Shown: positions 11,650 to 22,652 of the stretch, piece after piece | How positions within the stretch are numbered: position 1 is the stretch's first letter | How the letters are laid out: each line of letters starts with the position of its first letter | From: Xenoacremonium recifei | Taxonomy: Eukaryota; Ascomycota; Sordariomycetes; Hypocreales; Nectriaceae | Length of the DNA stretch: 64,000 nt | NCBI GenBank assembly: GCA_012184525.1 | Contig: WOFQ01000008.1 | Coordinates: 558,001 to 622,000, forward strand | Direction: 5' to 3' | The notes under the pieces: generated by a model | Seen by the model: the letters and a program-made list of their open reading frames with translations, nothing else | Database searches by the model: none | What the model was told of the DNA's origin: nothing | Translations under genes and position numbers: made by a program

Positions 11650-14600
11650 ATGCACTGCACTTGCAGGGCCAAACGGGCGGACGTCCGGAGTGCGTCTGGA
11701 ACAGAATATGGTTCGAGACCGGTGCATAGGTAAGGACTGCGAAGACAAACGAAGCAGGTTCACGACTCTCAACACCTCACCGGAATTGGCCGTCCAAGAA
11801 GATATGATTGCCTAACTCCACAGTCACAATGACGATGCATCGCTGGGATAAAACGCACCCCCTCGAAGAGAAGAGCTGAAATCAGTGAGAGCTAGGCCCT
11901 GCATGCAGCCGGTCAATGCAAGCGCGGGCTCGCTTCGAGATGGACAGCCGCACTTATAGGCCTGAGCTGCGGCTCGTGGGGTTGTGGTGTCGAGACTACT
12001 GTCTGGAGTACATTGAATCACAAGAACACTTCACAACCGGTGAGCCATGAGGACCATTATCGAAAGACATATCATGTACCTGCCGAACTGAAGTGGTGGG
12101 CTGCGATGCGTGACCGTTAGAACACACCGACGGCGCATGCAGTAGCATGAAGGGGGTGTTGTGAAACCCCAGGTTGAGGCCGGGATGGTAGGCTATCAGG
12201 GACAGGGACGGATGTTTTTGCTTTTTGGGGGTTGTGGCTTCACACCTACAGACTCGTTCCCAATGACAAAGTGGTGCGAGAGCCTGCGAGTTGCGGATGA
12301 TTGCCGAGCGGATCTCGAAGGTGTGTATGGAGTATCCTCACGGCTGTTCGCCAAGATGCCTTGGATGGGAAATCGAGATGCTCTAGCGACTCGGCAACAC
12401 GGTGTGATGATTTGTACAGGGCAGGGCAGTCCTTGCGGAGGGTTGGGCGGCATTGTGAACCCCACGCTCTCCTCGTTGGTCTCCTCTCATCCAGGCAACA
12501 TGCAATGCTACTCCGCGTTGACGCTGCGATCGTTCCCGTCCTGTCGTCTCTTTCCATGTGATTTTTGTGAGAACTGGCGAGTTTGTTTGTGGCGCCGTTG
12601 CTCTCCCGTCTTGCCGTGCCCCGAATACTACCAATTCGCCTCACGGACAACGGCCGAACACCCTACCGAAGAGAAGTTTACGGAACAGCAAACGGTTTAG
12701 CGGTGGCAAGGCCATGCTCGGACGAGAACGCGACCAGTCCAGCCATTGTTTCTCGCAACACCCGACCGCAGGGATTGTGACATTCACCTGCGCCGCTGTA
12801 CAGAGCGCTAAGTGTGGAAACGCCAATGGTTACAGTATGAAAGCATTGAGAGGTATTCTGATTGGGCCCGAGTGATATCTCCCAGCGAACTTTGTTCATG
12901 CTGATTTCGATCCCGCAGAGCTTTCCCACTCTCCTTTTTCGGGGGTAAATCCAGTGCAAGGCGGCAGCCAAGGGATTCGGGCCGCGGTCGATGACATTGC
13001 TTCGTGATGGTGTCGTCCCGCCCGACCGTGCAATACCACTCCAGGCAGGGTCTTTTGATGCAAACACTCTTCTTGGTAAACGAAAACGAAAACCTTGATG
13101 CCCCGGAGGGCGGGCCGTTGCGGATCCGATCTACTTCCGGGAGGAACGTAATGTGATCTGCGGCCACAATGCCTCCTCGCCCACTTTCACCAAAGAGCTT
13201 TTCAGGATAGTTCAGCTGCATGCAGATGAACATGCCAGGCAAAACTTATGAAGAGACAATCAATCTCCTTTCATGAAAAGCCAAGATAACAGGGACCTGT
13301 CCCTTCTAGACTCCAGGCCTTTGCTGCAACGTAAACTTTTCGTGCTCATGTCTCGGGGCGATCACTTGGTAGATTCTCTTATCGTCCTTAGGGATGAAAT
13401 CTTGATCTTGAGTTGAGACGTCAGCCCCAACTTTTGACCTAGAATGTTTTGCAAAGTAATCAATGCATTGAATTAAGCAGCTGTGTTAAATTTGGATAAC
13501 TTTGAGACTGATTTTCACATGGAAAGAGTTTGGGGAGGCATTTAGTTGAAGATCGCGCTCCACCAAGCAAAGGTCCTCTTCGCAGCGACTACGCAGAGGT
13601 TACAGAGAACGAGACAGCACAAACGCAGGAGCAGCGTGACAGTGCATATAGACTGCAGCAGGCAGCTATGAGTGTCTGTGAGATTCGACTCAGCGGTGGG
13701 GAAACAAACGGTATCCGGAGCAATTGCCCCCTCGTATCTGCGCGCGTCAACTTAGGCAGCGCCATGGCTCAACGTGGTTGGCGATGCTGATGAAGAAGAT
13801 GCAGGATATCTCATGGAGCGATGGCACGATATCGACTAGGGGGATAAGGTGTTTACACAGAGGGGAGCTCTGATGGCGTGATTGGCCCGCGGCAGTGAAC
13901 AATCGTCGTTCTGTTACTTTGCATACACGCCGTAGCACCAGGAGCATCTCTGAGGTGTGGATATGAGAGATGAGGGTGTGGGGAGTGAGGAGGGAGTCTG
14001 CCCATGGAAAGGGACGAGTTTGGGAGCACTGGTCGAGTGCCTTGATGATGGCAAGTCGAAACCGGGCGGCAGACGTGCAATGATAAGTACATGATGCATT
14101 GATTCCCCGCGTTAGATAACGGACCACCCCTCAAGAGTCGTCGCCCGCGGAGGTCCTGGAGAAGAGAGATCAACAAGGCAATGACCATACGTTCATCAAG
14201 CTGAAAGTGGGGTGAAGACAAGGAGAGGTCAAGCAAGCAATGCACCCTCGGTGTGGTGCAAGCCGTCGGCCAGGGTGATTGTGGTTGCATCTCCCACCCC
14301 TCAAGCTTGCCGACAGACCGCTCTCCGCTCGTCGACGCAGCCCAGCGAGGTCGCATTGCAGGATGCATTGCAGGTACATGCAGACGCACTACTGTAGGTC
14401 GGCGGGACCGAGATCCTCGCCCAGGTGCAGTTGCAGTGCAGGAAGCGCGCGTGGGATGGGATAGGATGGGCGGCTGGCCTGGATTGTGGTGTTGCAGTCC
14501 GGCCTTGATAAGAGGCCTGGCGTCCCCTCTCGAGCGCTGCGGTATGATGCGATTCTTACATGCAAGCCCTCCGCCGCCAGGTCGCCGACTTCGTATCTTG

Positions 14601-17300
14601 GTAGTGAGTTACAACATGCTTGCAGGCGACGGGATCTTTTGCGGGCACATTAGGCAAGACATTTCCCCGGATTGGATGCGATAAGACAAAGAGCTCTTCT
14701 GGCCCCGGACCGACTAGAGTGAGAGCAGAGGAGAGGAGAGTTCTACATGTAAGCCGATCGTCGATCAGCTCCACGGACGGCATTGAACATCCCCCGGCCG
14801 CTCACCCGTGCAAACCGTCGTAGCCGGGGGGAGGGCGGGGTGGTTCAACTCAACTCAACCCGGGTGCCGAGTATTCTGGGCTGGGCTTATCGGAGCAACG
14901 TTGTTGGGTGTGAAGCCGTGAGATGAGGAAAGAGAAGGCTACGCTGTCGATCAGGGTCTTGTTTCAGTCGGGGCGTCAGCGATCGGCTGGCTGCGATAGC
15001 ATATCGGCCTATTCGCGACGGTTGCATTCGTCAATCGGAAAGTCTCAAGCCACTGCGGCCGAGATACGGCCCCTTGATATCAGACTTGGCGCTGAAAGAG
15101 TTCAAGCCCCGCGGATCTTGTGGCTGGGGGCTAGAAAGAACTCCGGGCGCGAAGTTGAAGCAGTGTGTCATGACCATCAAGCGCCTGCAGTCGTCGTCGT
15201 CGTGCATGCGGCAGAACGCGCGGTTTGTTTTGGACTTTGACCGTGATGAGCCGCTAGGACTAGGTCCGTCGTGAAGTTGCAGGCGTAATGCTCCGTACAC
15301 TGGATTGTGCATGGATATATTAATACGGAGGGCGCATGTGGAGTTGCAGAGCTGTCGACGCAGGCGGCTTGAACTGGTAAGCTGGTGATGGTGATAGGTG
15401 CATTGGCTGGCGCAGCTGTGGGAACGTGGCTCGTTATCAACCTCCATTGGAAGTTTGCTGCAACTATCGCCGGGAGGTGTGGCACAGCACGACACGGGAG
15501 CAGGATTTCTGAGTGGCCAAGAGACGAGTCCAGCGGTGATGCAACCATGCAAATCCGGCTTGGATTGGACGGCTTTGTCGCCTGCATATGTTTCGCCAAC
15601 GACTGGGCCTCATGCAGGTCAGAAAGAGTGGGAAAACGACGTTGATACTGCGTAACGAAGAACAGGGGCGTCGGTTGTTGGTTCTCTGAATCGATCCCCT
15701 CTGCCGCTCCTTCGCTTGATATTACCACATTGTTCCTAGAAACAGAGCATGTTTGGCTTCCAACAGGGCGGAACATGACCACCATTCTCCGAAGCTCCAT
15801 TGATAACCAACTCGAGCGCCTAGAACGGGGAGTTTTTAGAGAGGCGTCGCGGGAGGTTACCGGCATGTCCACAGTCCGTGTAAGGGGAGACAGGGGGAGA
15901 AAGGTGGCATCGGACACATCAGCGGCACGTTGCGAAGTAGTGAGGTAATGTGGTGTCAAGCGTCCCGTCCCTGAACTGAGATCGAGGTCGAGGCTTCGTC
16001 TCTCCAGGGGCTAACTGGCCGTCCAGCCGACGAGAACCACTTTCGTATTATAAGCCGCAGCAGTAGTAGAAAGCATATAGACACGGATTCTCCTTTAGGA
16101 AGACTCGCTTTTCTCAGCGATCCGAATAATATGCAAGAAGATGAAGCCAGACGGGGCTGATGACATCCATGACATGGCTCTATGATAATTGACCTACATT
16201 CCTCCGAGACAGTAAAGCAACCCCTCTGGTACACCTAATCTCAGCCTTGGTAATGGTGTGTAACACAAACGCAGAGCAGGAGGCTGGTTGATAACACTCT
16301 GCCAATCCAATCGAGCCGTTAGTAGATGCCATATGAGGCTACTCACGTCAGTCATCGCGATGGTTGGCGCCACAAGATACCAGGCGCGGCCTGACAGGGC
16401 CTACTTCCAGGTTCCCCGGAGACGGCTTTCTTTCAAATCTCGATTTTCGGGCGTCTCATTCGGGAACGGGAGGTAGTTGGGCAGGTATGCGCGTACCTCG
16501 ATGGCGTGCCCTCTGAGTTTACGGATTCTTTCGCCTTGGGAAAGATTTGCGGTTCCTTTTTTTTTTTTCTTTCTCTCTTTCCCATCTCCTCTCCCGTCCC
16601 GTCTGCCGCTTCCCTGCACTATAATTAGATAAGGTGTGCGTACGTCCGCCGCCGACGCAACCGCTTTCGACAGACATGGGAATCAGAGTGCAGACGATTT
16701 GCGTGGCGCGCCAGCGAGCGAGCATCCCGTCAGGGAAAACGCCTCATGACCTCCGCTGGGTGTTAGTGTTAGTCCCCTGAGGCTCCAGCGTCTTGAAAAG
16801 GGCGAGGAAGAACCGAGCGGCAGGCCCTTCGAGCCGCGTGCAGGATGGATTTTGGGAGGCTCCGTCGCCAATATGTGGGTAATTTGACAGGTGGTTTTCA
16901 GGAGGCTTAAAACTCTTTCGCGAGCCCAAGTGATCATTTGGCCTGGCCTGAAAATGGACCCGGGCCAGAGCAGCGCAGCCTAAAGCCAAGCAAGCAATCA
17001 CGGCTCCCCCAGTCGGTGGAACAGAAAGTCGCAGATGACCCAGCTTCTGGAACTTCGACTGCTGCAATCCCTGCTCTCCCCCCCGCTCTCCACTGCAGAC
17101 GGCCCTGGACCGAGAAAAATCCAATCGAACTGTTGCTCCGCCTTGCATTGCACTTCTCGTTCGTCGCTGTTGTCGTTTCGCCTCCTCGCAACGAGCTAAC
17201 TGGCTCAGCTGGTTCTGGGGGCCTGTTCCTCGCTCGTCTTGTCTTGGTCTTGGACCGTTGCGCCGGGTGTCCCCCCCGTGTCTCGAATCTGGAAATGCCA
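11650..17300. other. Gene-poor region, no recognisable coding gene
   Basis: More than 5.6 kb between trm5 and the leader of the Reg1-like gene. Several open frames of 100-260 codons exist on both strands. The longest is minus 15177-15959, 260 codons, rich in Ser/Thr/Pro. None shows a domain, a consistent exon chain or a recognisable family. A T run lies at about 16557-16568. No transposase, reverse transcriptase or terminal repeats were seen. It may contain distal regulatory DNA or non-coding transcripts. Confidence 0.45.
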
Positions 17301-19334
17301 TTCCGAATCCTCCCCGGTTGATTCAGCGGTTCGCGCTGACAAGACTTGCTGGAGACGCCACTGGATGCAATAGCTGGGGTATTACGACTGTTCGACAGGT
17401 ATGTGCCTTGATAGACTCCGATCCCTCCCTTCCTCCCTCCCCCAGCCTTGCCCTTTCGGACTCGAGGACCAAGAAGTTTGCGCTGTGCCCATTGGAATCT
17501 GTCGTCACATCCCATCCCCCCTTGCCTTGCACCATGCTACCTTAGTCCCGAGGACTGCCCGTGGTGATGCTCAAAGGGCCCTAGCCTGGCCAGCCTGGGC
17601 CCTGTCGCGGAAGCCGGAAGAGAAGGCCAGGGCGCCGTGTTTGCTTGCTTGCTTGCCTGTTCAGGGAACGGAGCGTCAGAGGAGCCTCATTGTTGGTCAC
17701 GTCGCCTGTCAGGAGATGCAACAGGAGATTCCGGCACCAGCCAGACAATGTCTCAAGCGAATCCCCTTCATACGGCACGGCACCCCGGAGATTCTGGCAA
17801 ATGACGGCCTCGCACTGCACTCCGCACGCGCCAACACAGTGTATTCGCCATTGACTCGCTGTCGCTTGCGATGCGGTTTGGGGGCGCCCCGGCCTGGGCT
17901 GGGCTGCTGACCCGCTCGGATGCTCATCATGAGGACAACCAGACAGGGTCAGCAGCGCCTCTGTGCTGGTTTTTGCATTGGGTGAGGTGACGGAGAGGTC
18001 CTGTTGCAGCTGGCTGATATCGACGTCTGGAGATGCACACCCTCATCTCTCCCGCGTCTCTTCTCTCGCTCGCTGCGGTGCTGCTGCATCTCACCCGACA
18101 CGCCCCTCCAAGTCCCGTCGCAACTTGACCCTGGCAACTGGCAAACCCTGGCCCGTACCTTTTCCTCAAGCCTTGTTGCTCCTTGCTGCATAGGCTCCAC
18201 GCCGGCCTCGCGCGGGATCCACCCCCTCCCCCCCTCCGCTCTAAGTCTCTTTCGCTCTGGCTCTTCTCGACTTCACGCACTCTTCGCAACCGAATGTCCG
18301 GGTGGGGACGCAGAGGCAACAGAGAGAAAAAAACGCGACAGACAAGGATCCCCAAGGCCAAGCATCTCGAAGCCCCCCGGAGCCCTGCAACCCCTGCAAG
18401 CTCTGCAATCAGCCTCCGCTCTCAGTGTGTGCAGTCTGCACCGTCCTGCCGGTCCATCTCTTCCGCCAGAAACAAGCGTCGATCCGTCTTCACCCGCCGC
18501 ACATCCTGGCATTGCCTTCAGACGGGCTGGTGCTCGGATGCCGTGCTCGAGCAGAGTACGCAGCTTCCGCAATCCGGCCGGGGCCCTGCTATGCCCAAAC
18601 CTGTCCTAGGCGCCTCCTCGGTCAACTCAAGAGGCGACAAGGGCAGCAGCCTTCAGAAGCCGTCCGTCTCCCGTTGTCCCGCCGCTCTGGCTGGTCCCCG
18701 TCCGTCCAGTCCAGTCCATCACCAGTCACCAGTCAAACTCGTCCTGAATAACCGAGTTGTTCCTTATCTCTGCGGCTTCCCCTCTCGTCGTCACGACGCC
18801 TCAACAACAGTCCTCTCCTCCCGCAGTCCGTCTCCTCCCCATTCACCTCTCCCCGGGTCTTTTATTTCCTGGCCATTCCATTCCAGCCTTCCTGGGGTCC
18901 AAGTTTCGCTCCCCAGCTGCTAATCAAAGCCCTGGCCTCGCAGACGCGCACTCATATCTCGCCCATTCCATCCCGGCCTCCCCCACGAAATTGGTCACCG
19001 CCTACTCGAGACAATCGCTGAACGCCACCACGCCTCGACCAGGGCTCATCCCCCAGCACCGGTGTGCCACGAACTAGACCGCGCCTAGTCCCAATCCGAC
19101 CCTACCACCTGCCCAGCCGGCGCTCCTATAACCCGCCCCCCACCCGTCGGCAATCCCTCACTTTCTGGGTTTGCTCGTTCGGATATCCTCCCCACGCCAA
19201 ACCGACTGAATATTTCGACTCCTGCAACCACCATCCCTCACGACGAACCCATGATTCTTTAATCCCAACCCTCTTCCATATCGGTCTTGCGCCGCCACGG
19301 TCCCGTGTGCGGACCGCATCCTCTCGCTGTCAAG
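17301..19334 (+). promoter_or_regulatory. Pyrimidine-rich promoter and long leader of the Reg1-like gene
   Basis: The plus strand becomes strongly C/T-rich (for example 18220-18260, 18830-18870 and 19120-19240) and stays so up to the ATG at 19335. This resembles the long CT-rich 5' leaders of fungal regulatory genes. Plus-strand open frames of 150-246 codons in this zone are low-complexity Ser/Pro/Arg and are probably by-products of the base composition. How much is transcribed cannot be told. Confidence 0.4.
19251..19262 (+). promoter_or_regulatory. Three-codon upstream ORF (Met-Ile-Leu-stop)
   Basis: ATG ATT CTT TAA lies 72 nt before the main ATG at 19335. If it is inside the mRNA leader it could lower or condition translation of the Reg1-like protein. 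Its presence in the transcript is an inference. Confidence 0.35.
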
Positions 19335-21130
19335 ATGGCCGTTGTATTGAACTCCGACGACAGTAGCTACTTCGTCTCGTCTTCGCTGCGCCGCTCTCAC
19401 TCCCAGACCAACTTCGGTACATCATCGTCAACCTTCCACAACTCTCTCAGCTCCTCGTACAAGTCTTCCTCGAGCGGCTACCACTCCGACTCCGCTGCCT
19501 CATCCGTCCCCTCGTCTCCCCGCACCATTCATGCCGAGCATACCGACCTCTCATGCGCGTCCACCCCGGCCACCAATCTCTCTATCGCCTCCGACTTCGA
19601 CGACCAATTAGGCCTCTCAGATTCTCCTGAGGATCACTTCATGTTTCCGTCCTTTTCTCAAGAGAAACTCTTCGTTCAACCCGTAATTCATCCAGATGAC
19701 AACCTGGAGCCGCCTCCCAGTCCTCGAACCGGGGACTCATATACCGTCTCGCCCGCTGATCACGACGAGGATAACACCTCAGACAGCACCTCACGGCCGG
19801 GTACTCCCGAATATGGGGAGCATGCGGAAGATGACACAGCAGTGTCCACCCGTCCATCAAGACAGGTCGACTATCTGTCGCACGATTGGAGGGAGGAGGA
19901 TATTTGGTCATCTTGGAGATACATCGTGACCCGACGAGGAGAGTTTGCCAACAGCGCTCGACTAGAGAATGCGTCATGGAGGACCTGGATGAAAGCGAAA
20001 AATAATCTGAAAACCATCTCTCCAGAGTCACTTAATTGGTATGTCACTGATCCCCCTTCCCTTTTTCCAAGCACCAAAATCTAACAATTTCTAGGCTCAA
20101 GGATTGTGATGTGACATGGCTATATGGGCCTCTTCAATCGGGGGCCAAACCACTGAATACCACTCAGAACAAGACTTCGCCAATCACCCTATCCAAAACT
20201 GATTCATTGGTCAACATGAACAAGAAACCTATTCTCAAGAAACGAAGCATGTCTGAGGTCATGCTTCAGCGGTCATTGTCAACCGCTTCACTGTTGAAGC
20301 AAGCCACAGCAGCTGTTCAAGCCCAGGAGACAAGGGGTATCTTGCGGCCACACCTAGGCCGGTCGGCGACGGATTATTACACATATTCCTTTCCCTCGAG
20401 GAGATTGAGCGCAGGAAACAGCAGTGTCGAACCATCCACAGAGTCTTCGGGCATTACATCGCCAAGCACTGAGCGGAAACACATTCATTTCAACGAGCAA
20501 GTTAAGCAGTGCATCGCCGTCGACGTTAAGGGAGACGATGAAGAGGATGCAGATGCTGAAGTAGACGACAAGTACGGCCATGACTCTGATAGCGATTCAG
20601 ACGACGGCGTCATGATGAAGCGACTAAAAACCAAAAAGCGGCCTATGGCTAGAAGACGGACAATCCGCGCGAATCCTGATGGGAAGACAATCGCTATGCT
20701 CCCTTCTACCACACTCAAATACCGAGAAGACACCCCCGAGCCACGCGAAACGGCCATGAAGCACTCTAGGAGCCCTCTCATGTCTCCGTCATCCTCGCAG
20801 GAGACTTTGAGGCCGTCTAAACAGTCCGGCAAATTCTTCTTTGGCGAAGAGGATGACGATGAAGGATTAGACGATGCCCTTCTGAGCCCTAGCGGAGGAT
20901 GGGCGTCACCCCCATCAGAAGCCACGGGTTCTGGGTTGCAGCGATCGGTATCTTCTGGGAGCCTCTTGGAAGAGCCAGCCGGTATGAGACGAACTCCCTC
21001 AGGCATGTTCATGCCTTACGACGAGGCCGACAATGCTGCCGGCGAGGGCATCTTTGGCCGAGTCATCGATACAGTTAACACTGCTCGTGATATAGCACAC
21101 GTCATTTGGAACGTGGGCTGGAGAAAATGA
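19335..21130 (+). CDS. Reg1-like protein phosphatase 1 regulatory subunit (AreA GATA-like domain)
   Basis: Two exons, 19335-20038 and 20095-21130 (56-nt GTATGT...TAG intron), give 579 aa. A conserved block at about 183-246 (HDWREEDIWSSWRYIVTRR ... ASWRTWMKAKNN ... WLYGP) matches the 'nitrogen regulatory protein AreA GATA-like' domain of fungal Reg1-type proteins. K363-HIHF-367 within KHIHFNEQVKQCIA fits the RVxF docking motif for type-1 phosphatase ([RK]x[VI]xF). The remainder is Ser-rich and acidic, with many SP/TP sites. In yeast, Reg1 directs Glc7 to Snf1 kinase for glucose repression. A comparable role here is inferred from the motif pair, not shown. The start is the first ATG in frame and opens with MAVVLNSDDSSYFVSSSLRR. 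Confidence 0.8.
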
Positions 21131-22652
21131 TTCATCCAAGCAAGCGTTTGACTACGGCGTGGATCGACTCGCATACTGTCGGGACGAAGCTCACTGCAAC
21201 CGTTCGAGCTCCCAGTACGAATAATATTGTGCATAATTTATGGGGGCACAAATGTTTGCATATTTACCAGCCTCTCTGTATCATCTTTACACAATGTCGC
21301 GCCGGCATATATGGGTTGGTGAACAACTTATGTCGGGGCATAAGGGGTTGACACTGTTGATTGGCGGTGCGATCAGCCCGCGTCAACGGAAACACGACAC
21401 GCATTTTCACCAAACCATCATTCTACGGCTTTACGAAACGGAGCAAAAAGACACGGACTAAAGAAAAGCAAATGTGACAGCAGAATAAAGGCGGACAAAT
21501 CGAACGAGGCAAAGAAACCAACAACCGAGGATCAGAGTCACGCGGAGCACACAACAGGGTCGACACGGGCCTCCCCTGGAACTTGCTTCAAGGGCCAGGG
21601 ACCGAGGAATCTCGGCAATGATTCGCGCCATGACAACATCACACCTCCGGTGATTGGTGAGAAGGATCAGGCCTCACAGGGGACTTATACACAGGCGCAG
21701 ACGATTTGAGCGGTTACAAAGGGAGGGGCCCAGGCATTGGGCGGCGTTCAGTTGCTTTGCTATTTGTTTTTTTTCTCATGATATCCTGGGGGATGTGGAT
21801 ACCACGGATGAAGGGCGGCATCGGACGATTGCGGACTGCGGATCACGGACTATGGACTACGGATTGGTTCGGAAAGGGGATTTCATTCTACGGTCATCAG
21901 GGCAATGAATACCAAGGCTGGGCCTGGAGGAGTGGAGGGACAGCTGTACATAGGGAAAGCGCACACGCGAACTGGGATACCAAAAAACAATCAAAATTGA
22001 TTCAATCAACAGCTCCTCAGATGCCGGTCCGGGTATCGTGTGTCTCTAGCTAATGACCCTCCGGAGGCCTGTTCATTGCCACTCCGCACTCCGGTTTTTT
22101 CTGTAAGGGGCTGCTCCGCACGCCACGAGAACCGGGCGCGCAGTGACGAGCGAATGGAAGCAATTGCGCTGGGGTCCACGTGGATCGTGAATGATGCAGG
22201 TGAGGTGAGCCAAGTGAGGGGAGAATTTTGTTGAGGCGGCTGCAGTACGCGTGACCTCATACCACGTGAACGTTTTAGAGTTGGGCGTTGCCTGAGGTAA
22301 GGTACCTATTCTACTGTTGGTCAGCGCCTAGCATGCACTCCGTATAGCTTCCAATGCCGGTGCATGTCTACCCCTCGCGCGTTGCCACTTCCACCCCTAG
22401 TTTGTCTTACAAACATACGTCCTGATGCCTTCTGTCCCCAGACGATGACCCCATCCTTGAACTTCTTTGTCATCGTGTCGTAGCGGTGTCCAATCATTCA
22501 CCGCCCCGTCGCGAAGTTGAATCAAGACGAGATCGCAGGCAGGACACGCCTGGAGGGCTAGCCGAGTGATCCTCCCCAGAGCGGGGCCTTCCCCCGGCTT
22601 CCTCCCCAACACTTCCCCGGATGTGCGATCAGCGGGCGGGCGCGGGCGTCGG
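21131..22652. other. Intergenic region between the Reg1-like gene and cyt-4 (convergent)
   Basis: About 1.5 kb holding the 3' regions of two convergent genes. A short imperfect direct repeat (units near GGACTACGGATT) occurs at about 21828-21868. Open frames up to 125 codons show no recognisable family. Confidence 0.4.
21828..21868. repeat. Short imperfect tandem repeat
   Basis: Units of about ten bases related to CGGACTNNGGA occur four times in a row (GCGGACTGCGGATCACGGAC, then TATGGACTACGGATTGG). No function is suggested. Confidence 0.4.

Noticed and set aside
12161..12700. 179-codon plus-strand frame in the gene-poor block.
   Set aside because: No domain, overlapped by similar frames on both strands, no leader or splice context.
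16259..16300. Search for transposon ends or long terminal repeats around the gene-poor block.
   Set aside because: No matching direct or inverted ends and no transposase-like frame were seen by eye; a self-alignment would be needed to exclude degraded copies.
18004..18923. Plus-strand frames of 149-246 codons.
   Set aside because: Overlapping frames in several phases in C/T-rich DNA with Ser/Pro/Arg products; typical of composition, not of coding selection.
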